64,000 nt of DNA, from NCBI RefSeq assembly GCF_943913405.1, contig NZ_CALTYA010000001.1:186001-250000 (forward strand), given 5' to 3'. This stretch comes from an uncultured Flavobacterium sp. (GTDB lineage: Bacteria; Bacteroidota; Bacteroidia; Flavobacteriales; Flavobacteriaceae). Shown here piece by piece: positions 35,700 through 44,939 of the stretch. Positions within the stretch are counted from its first letter, which is position 1. Every line of letters starts with the position of its first letter. Both the position numbers and the translations under genes were made by a program. The notes beneath the pieces were generated by a model, which did no database searches, was not told where the DNA came from, and worked only from the letters and a program-made list of their open reading frames with translations.

Positions 35700-37274
35700 T
35701 TATTTTGCCTCTAAAACTGCTTTAATCATCGCATCTTCTTTCAATACGATTTCATAATATTTATCGTCTCCGTATAATTGCCTTGCAAATTCAGCCGTCA
35801 AGTAACGTTTTACAAGATTTTTTGTGTGTTTTAAGTCTAAAAGCACCGCATTTTTTACCAAATATTTCTGGAAAGCATTGAAATACAAATCCGAATTATG
35901 CATTTTATCTTGGAATTGCTGAAAAGTAAATCCTTTGAAATCATTTCGGTTTTTATCCAATTGCTCAAAAGCGAAATAACCCACCAAGCCCGATTGCATC
36001 ATATAAGCAATGCTTTCTTCGCCGTGTTCTACTTCCAAAGGCACGAAGATATCTGGAACGATACCGCCTCCACCATAAACAATTCTTCCTTTTGGCGTTC
36101 TGAATTTTAAAGTATCAGCTACTTTTATGCTATCCGATTTGTATAGTTCTCCAGAATCAAAACGCTTCTCGAATTCCTTGAAATATTCCTCGCTTCCTTT
36201 TTCATAGGATTTTTGGATCGATCTTCCGGTTGGCGTGTAATATCTTGCCACCGTTAATCTTACTGCTGAACCGTCGCCCAAAGGCATCTCTCTTTGCACC
36301 AAACCTTTTCCGAAAGAACGTCTTCCTACGATCAAACCTCGGTCGTTATCTTGGATAGCTCCGGCTAAAATTTCACTTGCGGAAGCGCTGTTTTCATTGA
36401 TTAGAATGTAAAGTTTTCCATTTTCAAAGCTTCCGTCGTTTGTTGCGTAAGTCTTATCGATTCTGCCTTTTTTGTTTTTTGTAAATACGATCAAAGCATC
36501 GTCTTTTAAGAAATCGTCTGCAATTTCAATGGCTTTTTCCAGATAACCGCCTCCGTTGTCGCGAACATCAACTATCATAGATTTGGCTCCTTGCCTCTTT
36601 AAATCCAATAAGCCTTTTTCGAATTCATCGTAAGTTGTTTCTGCAAAGCGATTGACTTTGATATAACCAACAGTAGGATTCACCATTACGGCAACATCGA
36701 CGCTTTTGATTGGAACCACGTCTCTTTTTACCGTTACTTTTAATTTCTTGTTGGTGCTTTTTCTATAAATAGTAAGTTCTACTTCAGAACCAACAGATCC
36801 TTTTAGCTTGGAAAATAAAGTATCGTTTGTGATTTTCTTACCGAAGAGCTTGTAGTTGTCGGCAAAAAGAATTCTATCGCCCGACTTGATCCCTGCTTTT
36901 TCAGAAGGACCCCCTTCGACTGGCTTTATGACTGCGACTGTATCATTATACATGTAAAAATTGACACCGATTCCCACGAAATCACCTTTCATGCTTTGGG
37001 AAACCTGTTCTAATTCATTCTTGGCAATGTAAACCGAATGCGGATCAAGCTTGTCCAAAATACCTGTAACGGTCAAGTCGACAATGGAATCAGTATTAAC
37101 GTTATCGACATACTCACGGTCGATAAAATCAAGAAGCTTGTTTAATTTATTTCTAGGATTGGCTTTTGAAAATGCAACGCCCTGGGTCGGAAAATTGAGC
37201 ATTCCTCCCAAGACCACTCCGAGTGCGAGAGCGGTGAAAATGATAAAAGGCAAATATATCTTACTATTTTTCAT
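35700..37274 (-). CDS. S41 family C-terminal processing protease (CtpA-like)
   Basis: The 524-residue exported protease has an N-terminal hydrophobic signal/anchor and a PDZ domain (GIGVNFYMYNDTVAVIKPVE region). The S41 core contains NSASASEILAGA with the catalytic Ser and GRRSFGKGLVQ with the Lys of the Ser-Lys dyad. A C-terminal extension of ~120 residues follows. It cleaves C-terminal tails of periplasmic proteins. The start overlaps the upstream dCMP deaminase stop by 11 bases, so translation is probably coupled. Confidence 0.93.
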   Translation of the reverse strand: MKNSKIYLPFIIFTALALGVVLGGMLNFPTQGVAFSKANPRNKLNKLLDFIDREYVDNVNTDSIVDLTVTGILDKLDPHSVYIAKNELEQVSQSMKGDFVGIGVNFYMYNDTVAVIKPVEGGPSEKAGIKSGDRILFADNYKLFGKKITNDTLFSKLKGSVGSEVELTIYRKSTNKKLKVTVKRDVVPIKSVDVAVMVNPTVGYIKVNRFAETTYDEFEKGLLDLKRQGAKSMIVDVRDNGGGYLEKAIEIADDFLKDDALIVFTKNKKGRIDKTYATNDGSFENGKLYILINENSASASEILAGAIQDNDRGLIVGRRSFGKGLVQREMPLGDGSAVRLTVARYYTPTGRSIQKSYEKGSEEYFKEFEKRFDSGELYKSDSIKVADTLKFRTPKGRIVYGGGGIVPDIFVPLEVEHGEESIAYMMQSGLVGYFAFEQLDKNRNDFKGFTFQQFQDKMHNSDLYFNAFQKYLVKNAVLLDLKHTKNLVKRYLTAEFARQLYGDDKYYEIVLKEDAMIKAVLEAK

Positions 37275-37704
37275 TCATTTCGGTTTCAGAGATATGGACT
37301 ACCTCAACGCCTGCGTCTTTTAAAAATTGTATTCCTGATTCGTCTTTGTAGCCGTCTTGATAGACAACCCTTTTGATTCCGGATTGGTGGATTAATTTGC
37401 TGCATTCTTTGCAGGGCGACAAGGTAATGTATAATGTTGCTTTGTCACAAGACTGCGTAGAACCCGCCACTTTTAATATTGCATTTGCTTCTGCATGAAG
37501 CACATACCATAATGTCAATCCGTCTTCGCTTTCACAGCAATTCTCAAATCCGGATGGCGTGCCGTTGTATCCGTCAGAAATAATCATTCTGTCTTTTACA
37601 ATAATTGCGCCAACTTGTTTTCTTTTGCAATAGGACAGCCTGCTCCATTCTTTTGCGATGCGGAGATAAGCTTTATCGTATTTATTGAGTTTGTTTGAAT
37701 TCAT
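37264..37704 (-). CDS. dCMP deaminase
   Basis: The 146-residue zinc deaminase has HAEAN at residues 70-74 and PCKEC at 97-101. Extra Cys (SGFENCCESEDG) occurs in the dCMP deaminase zinc-allosteric region. It converts dCMP to dUMP for thymidylate synthesis. Known orthologs are often named comEB in other phyla. It overlaps the protease gene downstream. Confidence 0.9.
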   Translation of the reverse strand: MNSNKLNKYDKAYLRIAKEWSRLSYCKRKQVGAIIVKDRMIISDGYNGTPSGFENCCESEDGLTLWYVLHAEANAILKVAGSTQSCDKATLYITLSPCKECSKLIHQSGIKRVVYQDGYKDESGIQFLKDAGVEVVHISETEMNEK

Positions 37705-37779
37705 TCTTGAGTTGCTAAGGTTTAAGACGCTACGGCTCTAAGCCATCTTGGCGACTTTTGCCTATTGCCTTTTTGCTGA

Positions 37780-38232
37780 TTACTGATTATCGCTTTGAAA
37801 CCATTCTGCGAAAGAGGTTTCTGTTTCTTGAAGCCTCAAGGAATGCAGGGCGATGTTTTCTGGCAGCCTGCTTTTAATCTTGGCTGCGAAGTCGATAACC
37901 ATGTTTTCGCTTGTTGGCTGATAACCTACCAATATCACGTGATGGTCTCTGCTTTTCAGTTCATTTGCCAGTTCGATATGCGGCGTATTTTGGTTAAACA
38001 CGGTGGCGTGGTCAAAGACATCGACGATTTCTTCGCGAACAATTTTCTTCAAGTCAGAGAAATCGATTACCATTCCGAATTTTACATTTGTGCTGTCTGT
38101 TATTGGAGTTCCGATAACGGTTACCGACAATTTATAGCTGTGCCCGTGGACATTCTTGCATTTTCCGTCATAGCCGTAAAGGGCGTGGCCGGTTTCAAAG
38201 CTAAATTGCTTGGTAATTCTGATTTTACTCAT
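37780..38232 (-). CDS. queD: 6-carboxy-5,6,7,8-tetrahydropterin synthase / PTPS-like
   Basis: The 150-residue T-fold enzyme has the zinc ligands His16 (FETGHALYGYDG) and His29/His31 (CKNVHGHSY), and the catalytic Cys25. C-terminal EIALHSLRLQETETSFAEW carries the acidic active-site residue. QueD makes a precursor of queuosine from dihydroneopterin triphosphate. Pterin synthases of the same fold are hard to separate without the other pathway genes, which are not in the window. Confidence 0.85.
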   Translation of the reverse strand: MSKIRITKQFSFETGHALYGYDGKCKNVHGHSYKLSVTVIGTPITDSTNVKFGMVIDFSDLKKIVREEIVDVFDHATVFNQNTPHIELANELKSRDHHVILVGYQPTSENMVIDFAAKIKSRLPENIALHSLRLQETETSFAEWFQSDNQ

Positions 38233-38259
38233 TCTATTTTAATTAGTATGCAAATTTAG

Positions 38260-39021
38260 TTACTTTTTGAATTGGTTAAGGGCATTTTTAGTAAAATCTG
38301 ACAAAACCAATCTTCCTGAAATTGAAGCCCTTTCATAGAGCAGGGAATCCCAGTTTTGCGTATTCTCCCAAAGCACTTTTTTCATCTCTGACAAAGCTTC
38401 TGGATTATATGAACTTAACTTTGCAGCAAAGGTTTGGAGTTCTTTGTCTAATTCTTCTGTAGTTTGAAAAATCTTGGCATACATTCCTTTTTCTTGCGCC
38501 CAAGCTGCGCTTTTCCATTCGTGAGCGGCCAAGGTCATTTCTGCCAAGGCGCTTTTTCCTATCTTTCTGGATACGGCCGGCTCTATTACGAAAGGACCGA
38601 TTCCTATAGCTAATTCTGATAATTTCACAGAACTGTCTGCTGTTGCGAAAGCATAGTCACAGGCGGATGCAAGGCCCACTCCACCACCGACGGCTTTTCC
38701 ATGTATCCTTCCGATGATTAGTTTGGTGCATTTGCGCATGGCGTTGATTACGTTTGCGAATCCGGAGAAGAATGCCGTGCCTTCGATTAAATCAGAAACG
38801 GCGAGCAGTTCATCAAAAGAAGCGCCAGCACAAAATGCGCCTTCGCCTTGGCTTTTTAAAATGATTAAGCTAATCTGGGTGTTATTGCTCAAGGCGTTCA
38901 ATTCATCTGACAAACGCTGCAACAACTCGCTTGGGAATGAATTGCTTGCGGGATGCCCGAATTCAACCGTGGCAATCTTATTTTGTATGGCAGTTTGCAA
39001 GCTACCTTTGTCTTGTGTCAT
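38260..39021 (-). CDS. Enoyl-CoA hydratase/isomerase family protein
   Basis: The 253-residue crotonase-fold protein has the oxyanion hole and CoA-binding block EGAFCAGASFDELL (residues ~59-72) and KAVGGGVGLASACDYAFAT near the catalytic Glu region. The length matches the family. The substrate is unknown. It is 27 bases upstream of the QueD gene in the same direction. Confidence 0.85.
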   Translation of the reverse strand: MTQDKGSLQTAIQNKIATVEFGHPASNSFPSELLQRLSDELNALSNNTQISLIILKSQGEGAFCAGASFDELLAVSDLIEGTAFFSGFANVINAMRKCTKLIIGRIHGKAVGGGVGLASACDYAFATADSSVKLSELAIGIGPFVIEPAVSRKIGKSALAEMTLAAHEWKSAAWAQEKGMYAKIFQTTEELDKELQTFAAKLSSYNPEALSEMKKVLWENTQNWDSLLYERASISGRLVLSDFTKNALNQFKK

Positions 39022-39346
39022 TGGGATAATTGTTTGCTCAAAGATAAGAATGAGTTGTGAATTTTGTGTTATGAATTTTATGTTTTACAAAGAATTGGGT
39101 TATCTGCTGGGTACCACGGGTAGGGCTTAACTATGGCTTATGTACGGCTTATATATGGAGTATATATGGCTTAGGTAAAATTTATTTGGATGTAAAATGT
39201 TGTTTTGTCGAGAACAAAGGTTGATCCGGTGTTTTGTTTACCCTATAAGGCATTTAAGAGAATTGACCCTTTTCTGGAGAAATTATTTCTTTTTGTTTCG
39301 GGATTTGGTTTTTGATAATTAATTGACTTTATTTGCCATAGGTTTT
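39022..39346. other. Intergenic region before tRNA-Ala
   Basis: Holds four 11-bp tandem units (39132-39175, consensus TATGGCTTATA) and a promoter-like pair, TTTG at 39304-39307 and TTTATTTG at 39328-39335, 20 bases apart. The latter would start transcription just before the tRNA. Confidence 0.55.
39132..39175. repeat. Four tandem 11-bp repeats
   Basis: TATGGCTTATG, TACGGCTTATA, TATGGAGTATA and TATGGCTTAGG follow one another directly. The period equals about one DNA turn. No function known. Confidence 0.7.
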
Positions 39347-39420
39347 GGGGGATTAGCTCATTTGGCTAGAGCGCTTGCCTGGCAGGCAAGAGGTGGTCGG
39401 TTCGAATCCGATATTCTCCA
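39347..39420 (+). tRNA. tRNA-Ala (GGC anticodon)
   Basis: A complete 74-base cloverleaf is present: acceptor GGGGGAT/ATTCTCC with G3-U70, the AlaRS identity element. The D stem is GCTC/GAGC, the anticodon stem CTTGC/GCAAG with loop CTGGCAG, and the T stem GTCGG/CCGAT with loop TTCGAAT. Discriminator A. CCA is not encoded. A terminator follows immediately. Confidence 0.97.
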
Positions 39421-39425
39421 CGTGG

Positions 39426-39463
39426 TGGGATAGCATAGAAATTTCTAGGCTATCCCATTTTTT
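39426..39463 (+). terminator. Terminator of tRNA-Ala
   Basis: Stem TGGGATAGC/GCTATCCCA with a 14-base loop, then six T. Confidence 0.85.
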
Positions 39464-39583
39464 ATGCAATGCTATCAGAAAAATCTTTAATTCAAATTAA
39501 GGCTGGATTTTTCTAGAGTCCGGAAATAATTTTTATATTGGCTACTTTTTTGCATCAAATCATAAAATCACCTACTCCTGAAT

Positions 39584-41530
39584 ATGTTTAAAATAGCAAA
39601 ACCGTTTTACCTGCTCTTCCTGCTTTTGATTTTTTCAACCTCTTATTCTCAAGACAAAACGATCGATTCTTTAGAAATTGCATTGCAAAATCCAAAAATT
39701 CATGATACTACGAAGTTATATTCAATTGCCGTTACGCTAGACAACTACGCTGAGAATGAAAAGGAAGCTATTTATCTAAATGAATTGATGGGCAAATTAG
39801 CACTCAAAAATTACAACAAAAAATTTCCGAAAGAACTTCATAAAAAATATGCGATGTATCTTGGCGCCTATAACAATAATTTGGCCAATGAATATACAAA
39901 ATCGCGGGATGTTGTAAACGCTCTTGCCACAATAAACAAAAGCATTGCGCTCTTTAAAACAGCTGAAGCTTATAACGAAATGCACCACGTGCTTGTGGGA
40001 AAAGCTATTTTTTTCTCTCAAATCAATGAATATGAACAAGCCATTTCCTGCCTGTTTACGGCTTTAAAATACTTCGAAAAAGAAAATAATCCTGAAGGAA
40101 TCTCTTATGCAAATTTAACCTTGGCGAGAATTTATTCTAACCAAAAAAAATATGATAAGGCAATTGAGTATAATCAAAAAACGATTCGCTATTTTGAGAC
40201 CAAGACTTCCTTAAATATTGAAGAGGAGTATATGCAGAGCATGGCCTATACAAATATTGGAACCGCTTATTTTTCAATGAAAAATTATGGCAAGGCAATT
40301 GAGTATTTTGACAAGGCACTATTTCTTTATAAAAGGGCAAACGATGATATCAGCGTGAGCATTACTTATTCAAAAATTGCAAAAGTTAAGCTTGAACAAA
40401 AAAAAAATTCTGAAGCTGAACAACTATTTAAAAAGGCGCTTACTGGCAATTTAAATCAGCTGGCAACCGCAAATGCTTATGTTGGGATGGGGGATTTTTA
40501 TTATAGAAAAAAAGAGTATTCAAAAGCAGATTCTTATTTGAGCAAAGCGCTTTCCATAGGCAAATCGATTAAAAATTTGCAACTTCAGGAAGGAGCCTCT
40601 GAACTTTTATTCAAAACAAGCAGTGCCAGTAAAAATTTTGAAAAGGCGCTTGAAATGCATCAGTTCAATGACAAGCTGATTGATTCAAGCAAAACTGAAA
40701 CCGCAAAAAACCTGCTAGCCCAACAAGAACTGAAATATGATTTTGAAAAGAAAGAGTTAAACTATAAGCTGGCAACTGAAAAGAAAAATGCCCAGAAAAA
40801 TAATGTGCTTATAGCGCTCAGCGGGTTTGTCTTGCTGTTATTATTAGGCGGTTATTTCTATTATCGAAATAATAAACAAAAACAAGCCATAATGGTTCTT
40901 GAGAAAAACCAGATCAAGCAAAAACTGATGGTTTCTCAAATGAATCCTCATTTTATTTATAATTCTATAGACAACATCCAAGGCCTGATTTATAACAAAC
41001 AAGATGATGATGCTGTAAATTACCTGACCAAATTTTCAAAACTGACAAGACAGATTCTCGAAAATTCAAATGAAAATTACATCTCCTTAGCCGAAGAAGT
41101 TGAAATGATTAAAAACTATGCCGCCATCCAGCAACTTTTGTATGGCAATAAATTTAATTTCAAGATTGAAGTTGAAAACACGATTGATACCGAAAGCTTA
41201 TTCTTGCCTCCGATGCTGACACAGCCTTTTATAGAAAATGCCATAAAACACGGCTTGGGCAACAAAACGGAAAACGGCATGATCAACATCAGCTTTTATC
41301 TAAAAGAAAACCGATTGCTTTTTGAAGTTTCTGACAACGGAAATGGATTTGACGAAACCAAAAAGCAAAACAACCACAAGTCGCTGGCCATGGCCATTAC
41401 CAAAGAACGCTTGGTCAATTACACCAAAAACAAAAATTTTATCCTGCAGACTGAAAACATAACAGATAAAGACCAAAATGTTATCGGTGCCAAAGTTATT
41501 TTTGAAATACCTTATATTTACGAAAACTAA
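39584..41530 (+). CDS. TPR-containing LytS-type sensor histidine kinase
   Basis: The 648-residue protein begins with a signal peptide (MFKIAKPFYLLFLLLIFSTS). Several tetratricopeptide repeats follow in the periplasm (residues ~70-390), then one membrane helix (~405-428), then a His_kinase domain (PF06580 type). NPHFIYNSID carries the phospho-acceptor His (~456) and QPFIENAIKHGL is the N box of the ATP site, followed by DNGNGFD. The N-terminal half presumably senses through protein contacts. The response regulator gene follows 5 bases downstream. Confidence 0.95.
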   Translation: MFKIAKPFYLLFLLLIFSTSYSQDKTIDSLEIALQNPKIHDTTKLYSIAVTLDNYAENEKEAIYLNELMGKLALKNYNKKFPKELHKKYAMYLGAYNNNLANEYTKSRDVVNALATINKSIALFKTAEAYNEMHHVLVGKAIFFSQINEYEQAISCLFTALKYFEKENNPEGISYANLTLARIYSNQKKYDKAIEYNQKTIRYFETKTSLNIEEEYMQSMAYTNIGTAYFSMKNYGKAIEYFDKALFLYKRANDDISVSITYSKIAKVKLEQKKNSEAEQLFKKALTGNLNQLATANAYVGMGDFYYRKKEYSKADSYLSKALSIGKSIKNLQLQEGASELLFKTSSASKNFEKALEMHQFNDKLIDSSKTETAKNLLAQQELKYDFEKKELNYKLATEKKNAQKNNVLIALSGFVLLLLLGGYFYYRNNKQKQAIMVLEKNQIKQKLMVSQMNPHFIYNSIDNIQGLIYNKQDDDAVNYLTKFSKLTRQILENSNENYISLAEEVEMIKNYAAIQQLLYGNKFNFKIEVENTIDTESLFLPPMLTQPFIENAIKHGLGNKTENGMINISFYLKENRLLFEVSDNGNGFDETKKQNNHKSLAMAITKERLVNYTKNKNFILQTENITDKDQNVIGAKVIFEIPYIYEN

Positions 41531-41535
41531 ATCTC

Positions 41536-42285
41536 ATGCTAAGAGCTGTTGTCATTGATGACATTGAAACTATTAGGAAAAAAAATATCGGAATTATCAG
41601 ATCAAGCTGTCCTACGATTTCAATAATCGGGGAAGCTGATTCTGTAGCATCTGGAATAAAACTGATAAGCCAATTATCTCCAGATATTGTTTTCTTAGAT
41701 GTAGAAATGCCTGACGGCACTGGTTTTGACATGCTCCAAAAACTAAAACCCATTTCATTTAAAGTAATTTTCATTACCGGATATGAAGATTTTGCCATCA
41801 GGGCTTTTCGATTTTCAGCGATTGATTACCTGCTCAAACCGCTTGATTCGAATGATTTGATTGAAGCCGTAAAAAAAGCTGAGGATTCGCTGAACAAGGA
41901 AGTATTTGACATGAAGTTGAATAATCTTTTTACCAACCTTGACCGTCCGAAAAACCTTCAAAAGCTGGTCTTGAAAACAGCCGACCGAATCTACTCGGTG
42001 AACATCCAGGATATTGTCAACTGCGAGTCTGACAAAAACTATACTACATTCCATTTCATCAATGCGCCGCAACTCATTGTTTCTACGAACCTTAAAGAGT
42101 ATGAAACTTTATTGACGCCTTTTAATTTTTTCAGGACGCACCAATCGCACCTTATCAACATGTCCTACTTCGACCATTTTATCAGAACGGATGGAGGCAA
42201 CAAGGTGGTAATGAGAAACAAGCAGACCATTCCGCTTTCTGTCCGCAAGAAGGAAGAGTTTTTGGTTCTGTTGGAAAACCTCTAA
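41536..42285 (+). CDS. LytTR family response regulator
   Basis: The 249-residue protein has a receiver domain (VVIDDIET, phospho-acceptor Asp55 in FLDVEMPDG, Lys in YLLKPLD) and a C-terminal LytTR DNA-binding domain (residues ~145-245, with FFRTHQSHLINM). It forms a two-component pair with the preceding kinase and may control the secreted protein genes downstream; this last point is inference from position. Confidence 0.95.
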   Translation: MLRAVVIDDIETIRKKNIGIIRSSCPTISIIGEADSVASGIKLISQLSPDIVFLDVEMPDGTGFDMLQKLKPISFKVIFITGYEDFAIRAFRFSAIDYLLKPLDSNDLIEAVKKAEDSLNKEVFDMKLNNLFTNLDRPKNLQKLVLKTADRIYSVNIQDIVNCESDKNYTTFHFINAPQLIVSTNLKEYETLLTPFNFFRTHQSHLINMSYFDHFIRTDGGNKVVMRNKQTIPLSVRKKEEFLVLLENL

Positions 42286-42832
42286 TTTCTATTCTTCCTC
42301 AAAAACGAATTTCCACTGAATTTCGACGAATTTCTTCTTCAGGCCGCTGTTTGTACATTGGCCAAAATTGGCATTACCTTTTGGCTTATTTTTGACTTGT
42401 AATCAAAGCTTTACAAGTTTCAAAAAAGAAGTTCACAAATTAAAAACAAAACATGAAAAGAGTTACACCCGCTCTTCAGCTTGACCTTTGCGATATCATT
42501 TAACAATGGCAATACCCAGCTATCAAACAAACTTAAAAAAGCAAAAACGAAACGACTGCGTCTTGTTAAAATTGGCTAAGTAATCTTTTATTAAATAAGA
42601 CATTTCAACTAAGTAATACTAGACTTTATCCTTAAGGATTTCGAAAATGCAAAAAAATTAACATTTGATAATCTAAGAAATGTTTTCCAAATAGTTTATA
42701 TTATCTATGTTTGTAAGCCTTAAGAAATTTCTTCAAAAATAAAACATAAATTACAATTAAAATAAGTCCTACTAATCATTACTAAAATCTGAGACCCTCA
42801 AAAATCTCGGACAAATTTAAAAACAAACAAAT
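42286..42832. other. 547-bp gene-less region, probable promoter and leader of the next operon
   Basis: A TATGTTTG -7-like box lies at 42706-42713 with TTTT about 19 bases upstream. A 7-bp hairpin (TCTGAGA/TCTCGGA) near 42790-42813 lies in the leader. A CTTGTAA/TTACAAG inverted repeat lies near 42398-42416. A 16-codon ORF at 42453-42503 has no support. This long region after a LytTR regulator may hold its binding sites; I did not identify LytTR direct repeats. Confidence 0.45.
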
Positions 42833-43999
42833 ATGAAAAAACAGTTACTTTTTATTGCAATTGCAGGTTTATTTGCAAACCTAAGTTCAGCCGCAGATTT
42901 ATATGTTAGAGAAAATGGTGCCAACGGTGCCTATTCAACAGTTACTGCAGCTATTACAGCTTCTGCAAACGGGGACCGAATCATTATCAAGCCAAAAGCC
43001 GCAGGAGCTGCTTATATTGAAAACTTGACAATCAACAAATCATTGACTTTTGTTTCAGAAACTACTTACCAAAAATATAAATTGCAAGGAACAATTGTTG
43101 TTACGCCACTTGCAGGAAGAGTAGTTACAATTCACAATGCTGATGCGGGCAGTTTAAGTATTTCTGGTACCACAACTGGAGGCAGAACTACTTTAAATGT
43201 ATTCAATTCGATGCTAGTTTTTTTTGATGCTGCTCAAATAAATGCAACTGCTAATCTTTCAGGATGTAGCGTACAAAATGAAGCTATCTTTTCACATGGA
43301 AAATTTACTGGTAATATACTAGGATCGGTATTTGTTGGGCATACCGCAGATACAAATTTAGCTCCTGATGACGTTGAAATCATTGCTAATATTGTTAATT
43401 ACGGCATTTCAAATAGCCAAAAAAACTACAAATTTAAAATATTGAACAACTTCCTTGTTCAAAGCTCAATCAATATTTGGGGGTTGAAAAATACCAGCAT
43501 AAATGAAATTAACAATAATGTTGTTAATGCAAGAAACAACGGCGGAGGCCAGTTTGGTGAACCGATCTCAATCAATCTACAACAGGGGAATTCAGGAAAT
43601 ATTGATATTTTTAATAATGTATTGGCTCCAGGCGGCGACTATTTAGTTTACAATTACAATCCTCTAGCCACTCTATCAGTTTATTTTAACATAGCTGATA
43701 GCTCATTTGTTCTTCAAAATGTTGCCTACCAAGGTTCAAATACAGTTGGTAATTTTACTATTAATCCAAATAGCCACACAGTTTCTGGTGCCAATGTAAA
43801 TGCAGGTTCTCCCGAAGCAGAATACACCGATTTAGATTTGACAAGAAATGATGCTGGAAATGGCGGAGGCTCAAATAGCTGGAGCAATTACTGGCCAGCT
43901 GACAGTGGAAACAGAGCACAAATAAATTATTTGACATTACCAAGAACAATCACAGCAGGCACAACATTAAATGTTTCTGGCTCTGGGTTTAGTAAATAA
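42833..43999 (+). CDS. Secreted beta-solenoid-like protein, no T9SS tail
   Basis: The 388-residue protein has a signal peptide (MKKQLLFIAIAGLFANLSSA). Its body is rich in Asn, Gly, Ile and Val and shows strand patterning of a parallel beta helix (NLTINKSLTFVSE, GNSGNIDIFNNVL). No C-terminal sorting domain is visible. It is 18 bases upstream of the next gene, so they form an operon. It may be a surface or periplasmic glycan-related protein; I cannot name the family. Confidence 0.75.
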   Translation: MKKQLLFIAIAGLFANLSSAADLYVRENGANGAYSTVTAAITASANGDRIIIKPKAAGAAYIENLTINKSLTFVSETTYQKYKLQGTIVVTPLAGRVVTIHNADAGSLSISGTTTGGRTTLNVFNSMLVFFDAAQINATANLSGCSVQNEAIFSHGKFTGNILGSVFVGHTADTNLAPDDVEIIANIVNYGISNSQKNYKFKILNNFLVQSSINIWGLKNTSINEINNNVVNARNNGGGQFGEPISINLQQGNSGNIDIFNNVLAPGGDYLVYNYNPLATLSVYFNIADSSFVLQNVAYQGSNTVGNFTINPNSHTVSGANVNAGSPEAEYTDLDLTRNDAGNGGGSNSWSNYWPADSGNRAQINYLTLPRTITAGTTLNVSGSGFSK

Positions 44000-44017
44000 T
44001 TTATAACACAAAATAAA

Positions 44018-44797
44018 ATGAAAAAACAACTATATAGTTTTGTGGCTTTTTTTATGGTATTCTTTTGCCAGGCACAAGTTTCCATAGCTCAGGCTGAATA
44101 TTTTTGGGATACCGATCCGGGTGTGGGAAATGCCACTGCAATTTTAGCAACAGATGGCAATTTCAACAATGCTTTTGAACAATTCTCAAAAACCGGAATT
44201 ACCGCGCCAAGTGCCGGATTGCATAAATTTTGCATTCGCTTAAAGGACAATACTGGACAATGGGGCTCTGTGTTTGTAAACGTTATTAATGTGCAACAAG
44301 CTTCAACTCCAACGATATTGACCATTTCTCAGGCAGAATATTTCTGGGATACTGATCCAGGAGTAGGAAACGGTACGGCAATTTTAGCTTTTGACGGCAA
44401 TTTCAATAGTGCCTTTGAAAGTTTTTCAACTGCAATTTCAATTCCCTCCACAGTCGGACTTCATGTTTTTAATATTCGTTTAAAAGACGGTTCTGGTCTT
44501 TGGGGTTCTACTTTTAAAAATGTGATTACGGTTAAGCCAAGCTTAGGAACCAGTGATTTTGAAGCACTAAACGCTTTAAAAGCCTATCCAAACCCTGTAG
44601 ATAACATCCTGACAATTTCTTTCAGCAATGAAATCACAGCTGTTTCTATTTATAACTTGCTAGGGCAAGAAGTAATTTCAAAAACAATAAACGCCAACGA
44701 AGCTAAAATAGATGTTTCAAAACTAAGCGCAGGAACTTACCTCGTAAGAGTACAAGCAGACAATGAAGCTAAAACTTTAAAGATTATTAAAAGATAA
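44018..44797 (+). CDS. T9SS-exported protein with two tandem repeats
   Basis: The 259-residue protein has a signal peptide (ending FFCQAQ) and two ~80-residue repeats, each with AEYFWDTDPGVGN-type start and LKD(N/G)-x-G-x-WGS near the end. The C-terminal ~75 residues are a type A sorting domain (YPNPVDNILTISF, SIYNLLGQEV, LSAGTYLVRV). The repeat family has no known function. It is exported and likely surface-bound or released. Confidence 0.85.
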   Translation: MKKQLYSFVAFFMVFFCQAQVSIAQAEYFWDTDPGVGNATAILATDGNFNNAFEQFSKTGITAPSAGLHKFCIRLKDNTGQWGSVFVNVINVQQASTPTILTISQAEYFWDTDPGVGNGTAILAFDGNFNSAFESFSTAISIPSTVGLHVFNIRLKDGSGLWGSTFKNVITVKPSLGTSDFEALNALKAYPNPVDNILTISFSNEITAVSIYNLLGQEVISKTINANEAKIDVSKLSAGTYLVRVQADNEAKTLKIIKR

Positions 44798-44819
44798 AAG
44801 CCCTTATTTAAATTTTAAA

Positions 44820-44852
44820 ATCCCAAACACTTAATTGCGTTTGGGATTTTTT
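44820..44852 (+). terminator. Terminator of the secreted-protein operon
   Basis: Stem ATCCCAAAC/GTTTGGGAT with a 10-base loop followed by T-rich sequence. Confidence 0.85.
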
Positions 44853-44939
44853 ATTTTATAGATTCATAACTTTCCATTTCAAGAATGCGCTATCTTTACT
44901 TTCATAAATTTGTCTGTAAACTTTAATCAAGCTATTGCG

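Noticed and set aside
42453..42503. 16-codon ORF in the leader region (MKRVTPALQLDLCDII)
   Set aside because: Too short, and no evidence of translation; could be a leader peptide but there is no attenuator structure tied to it.
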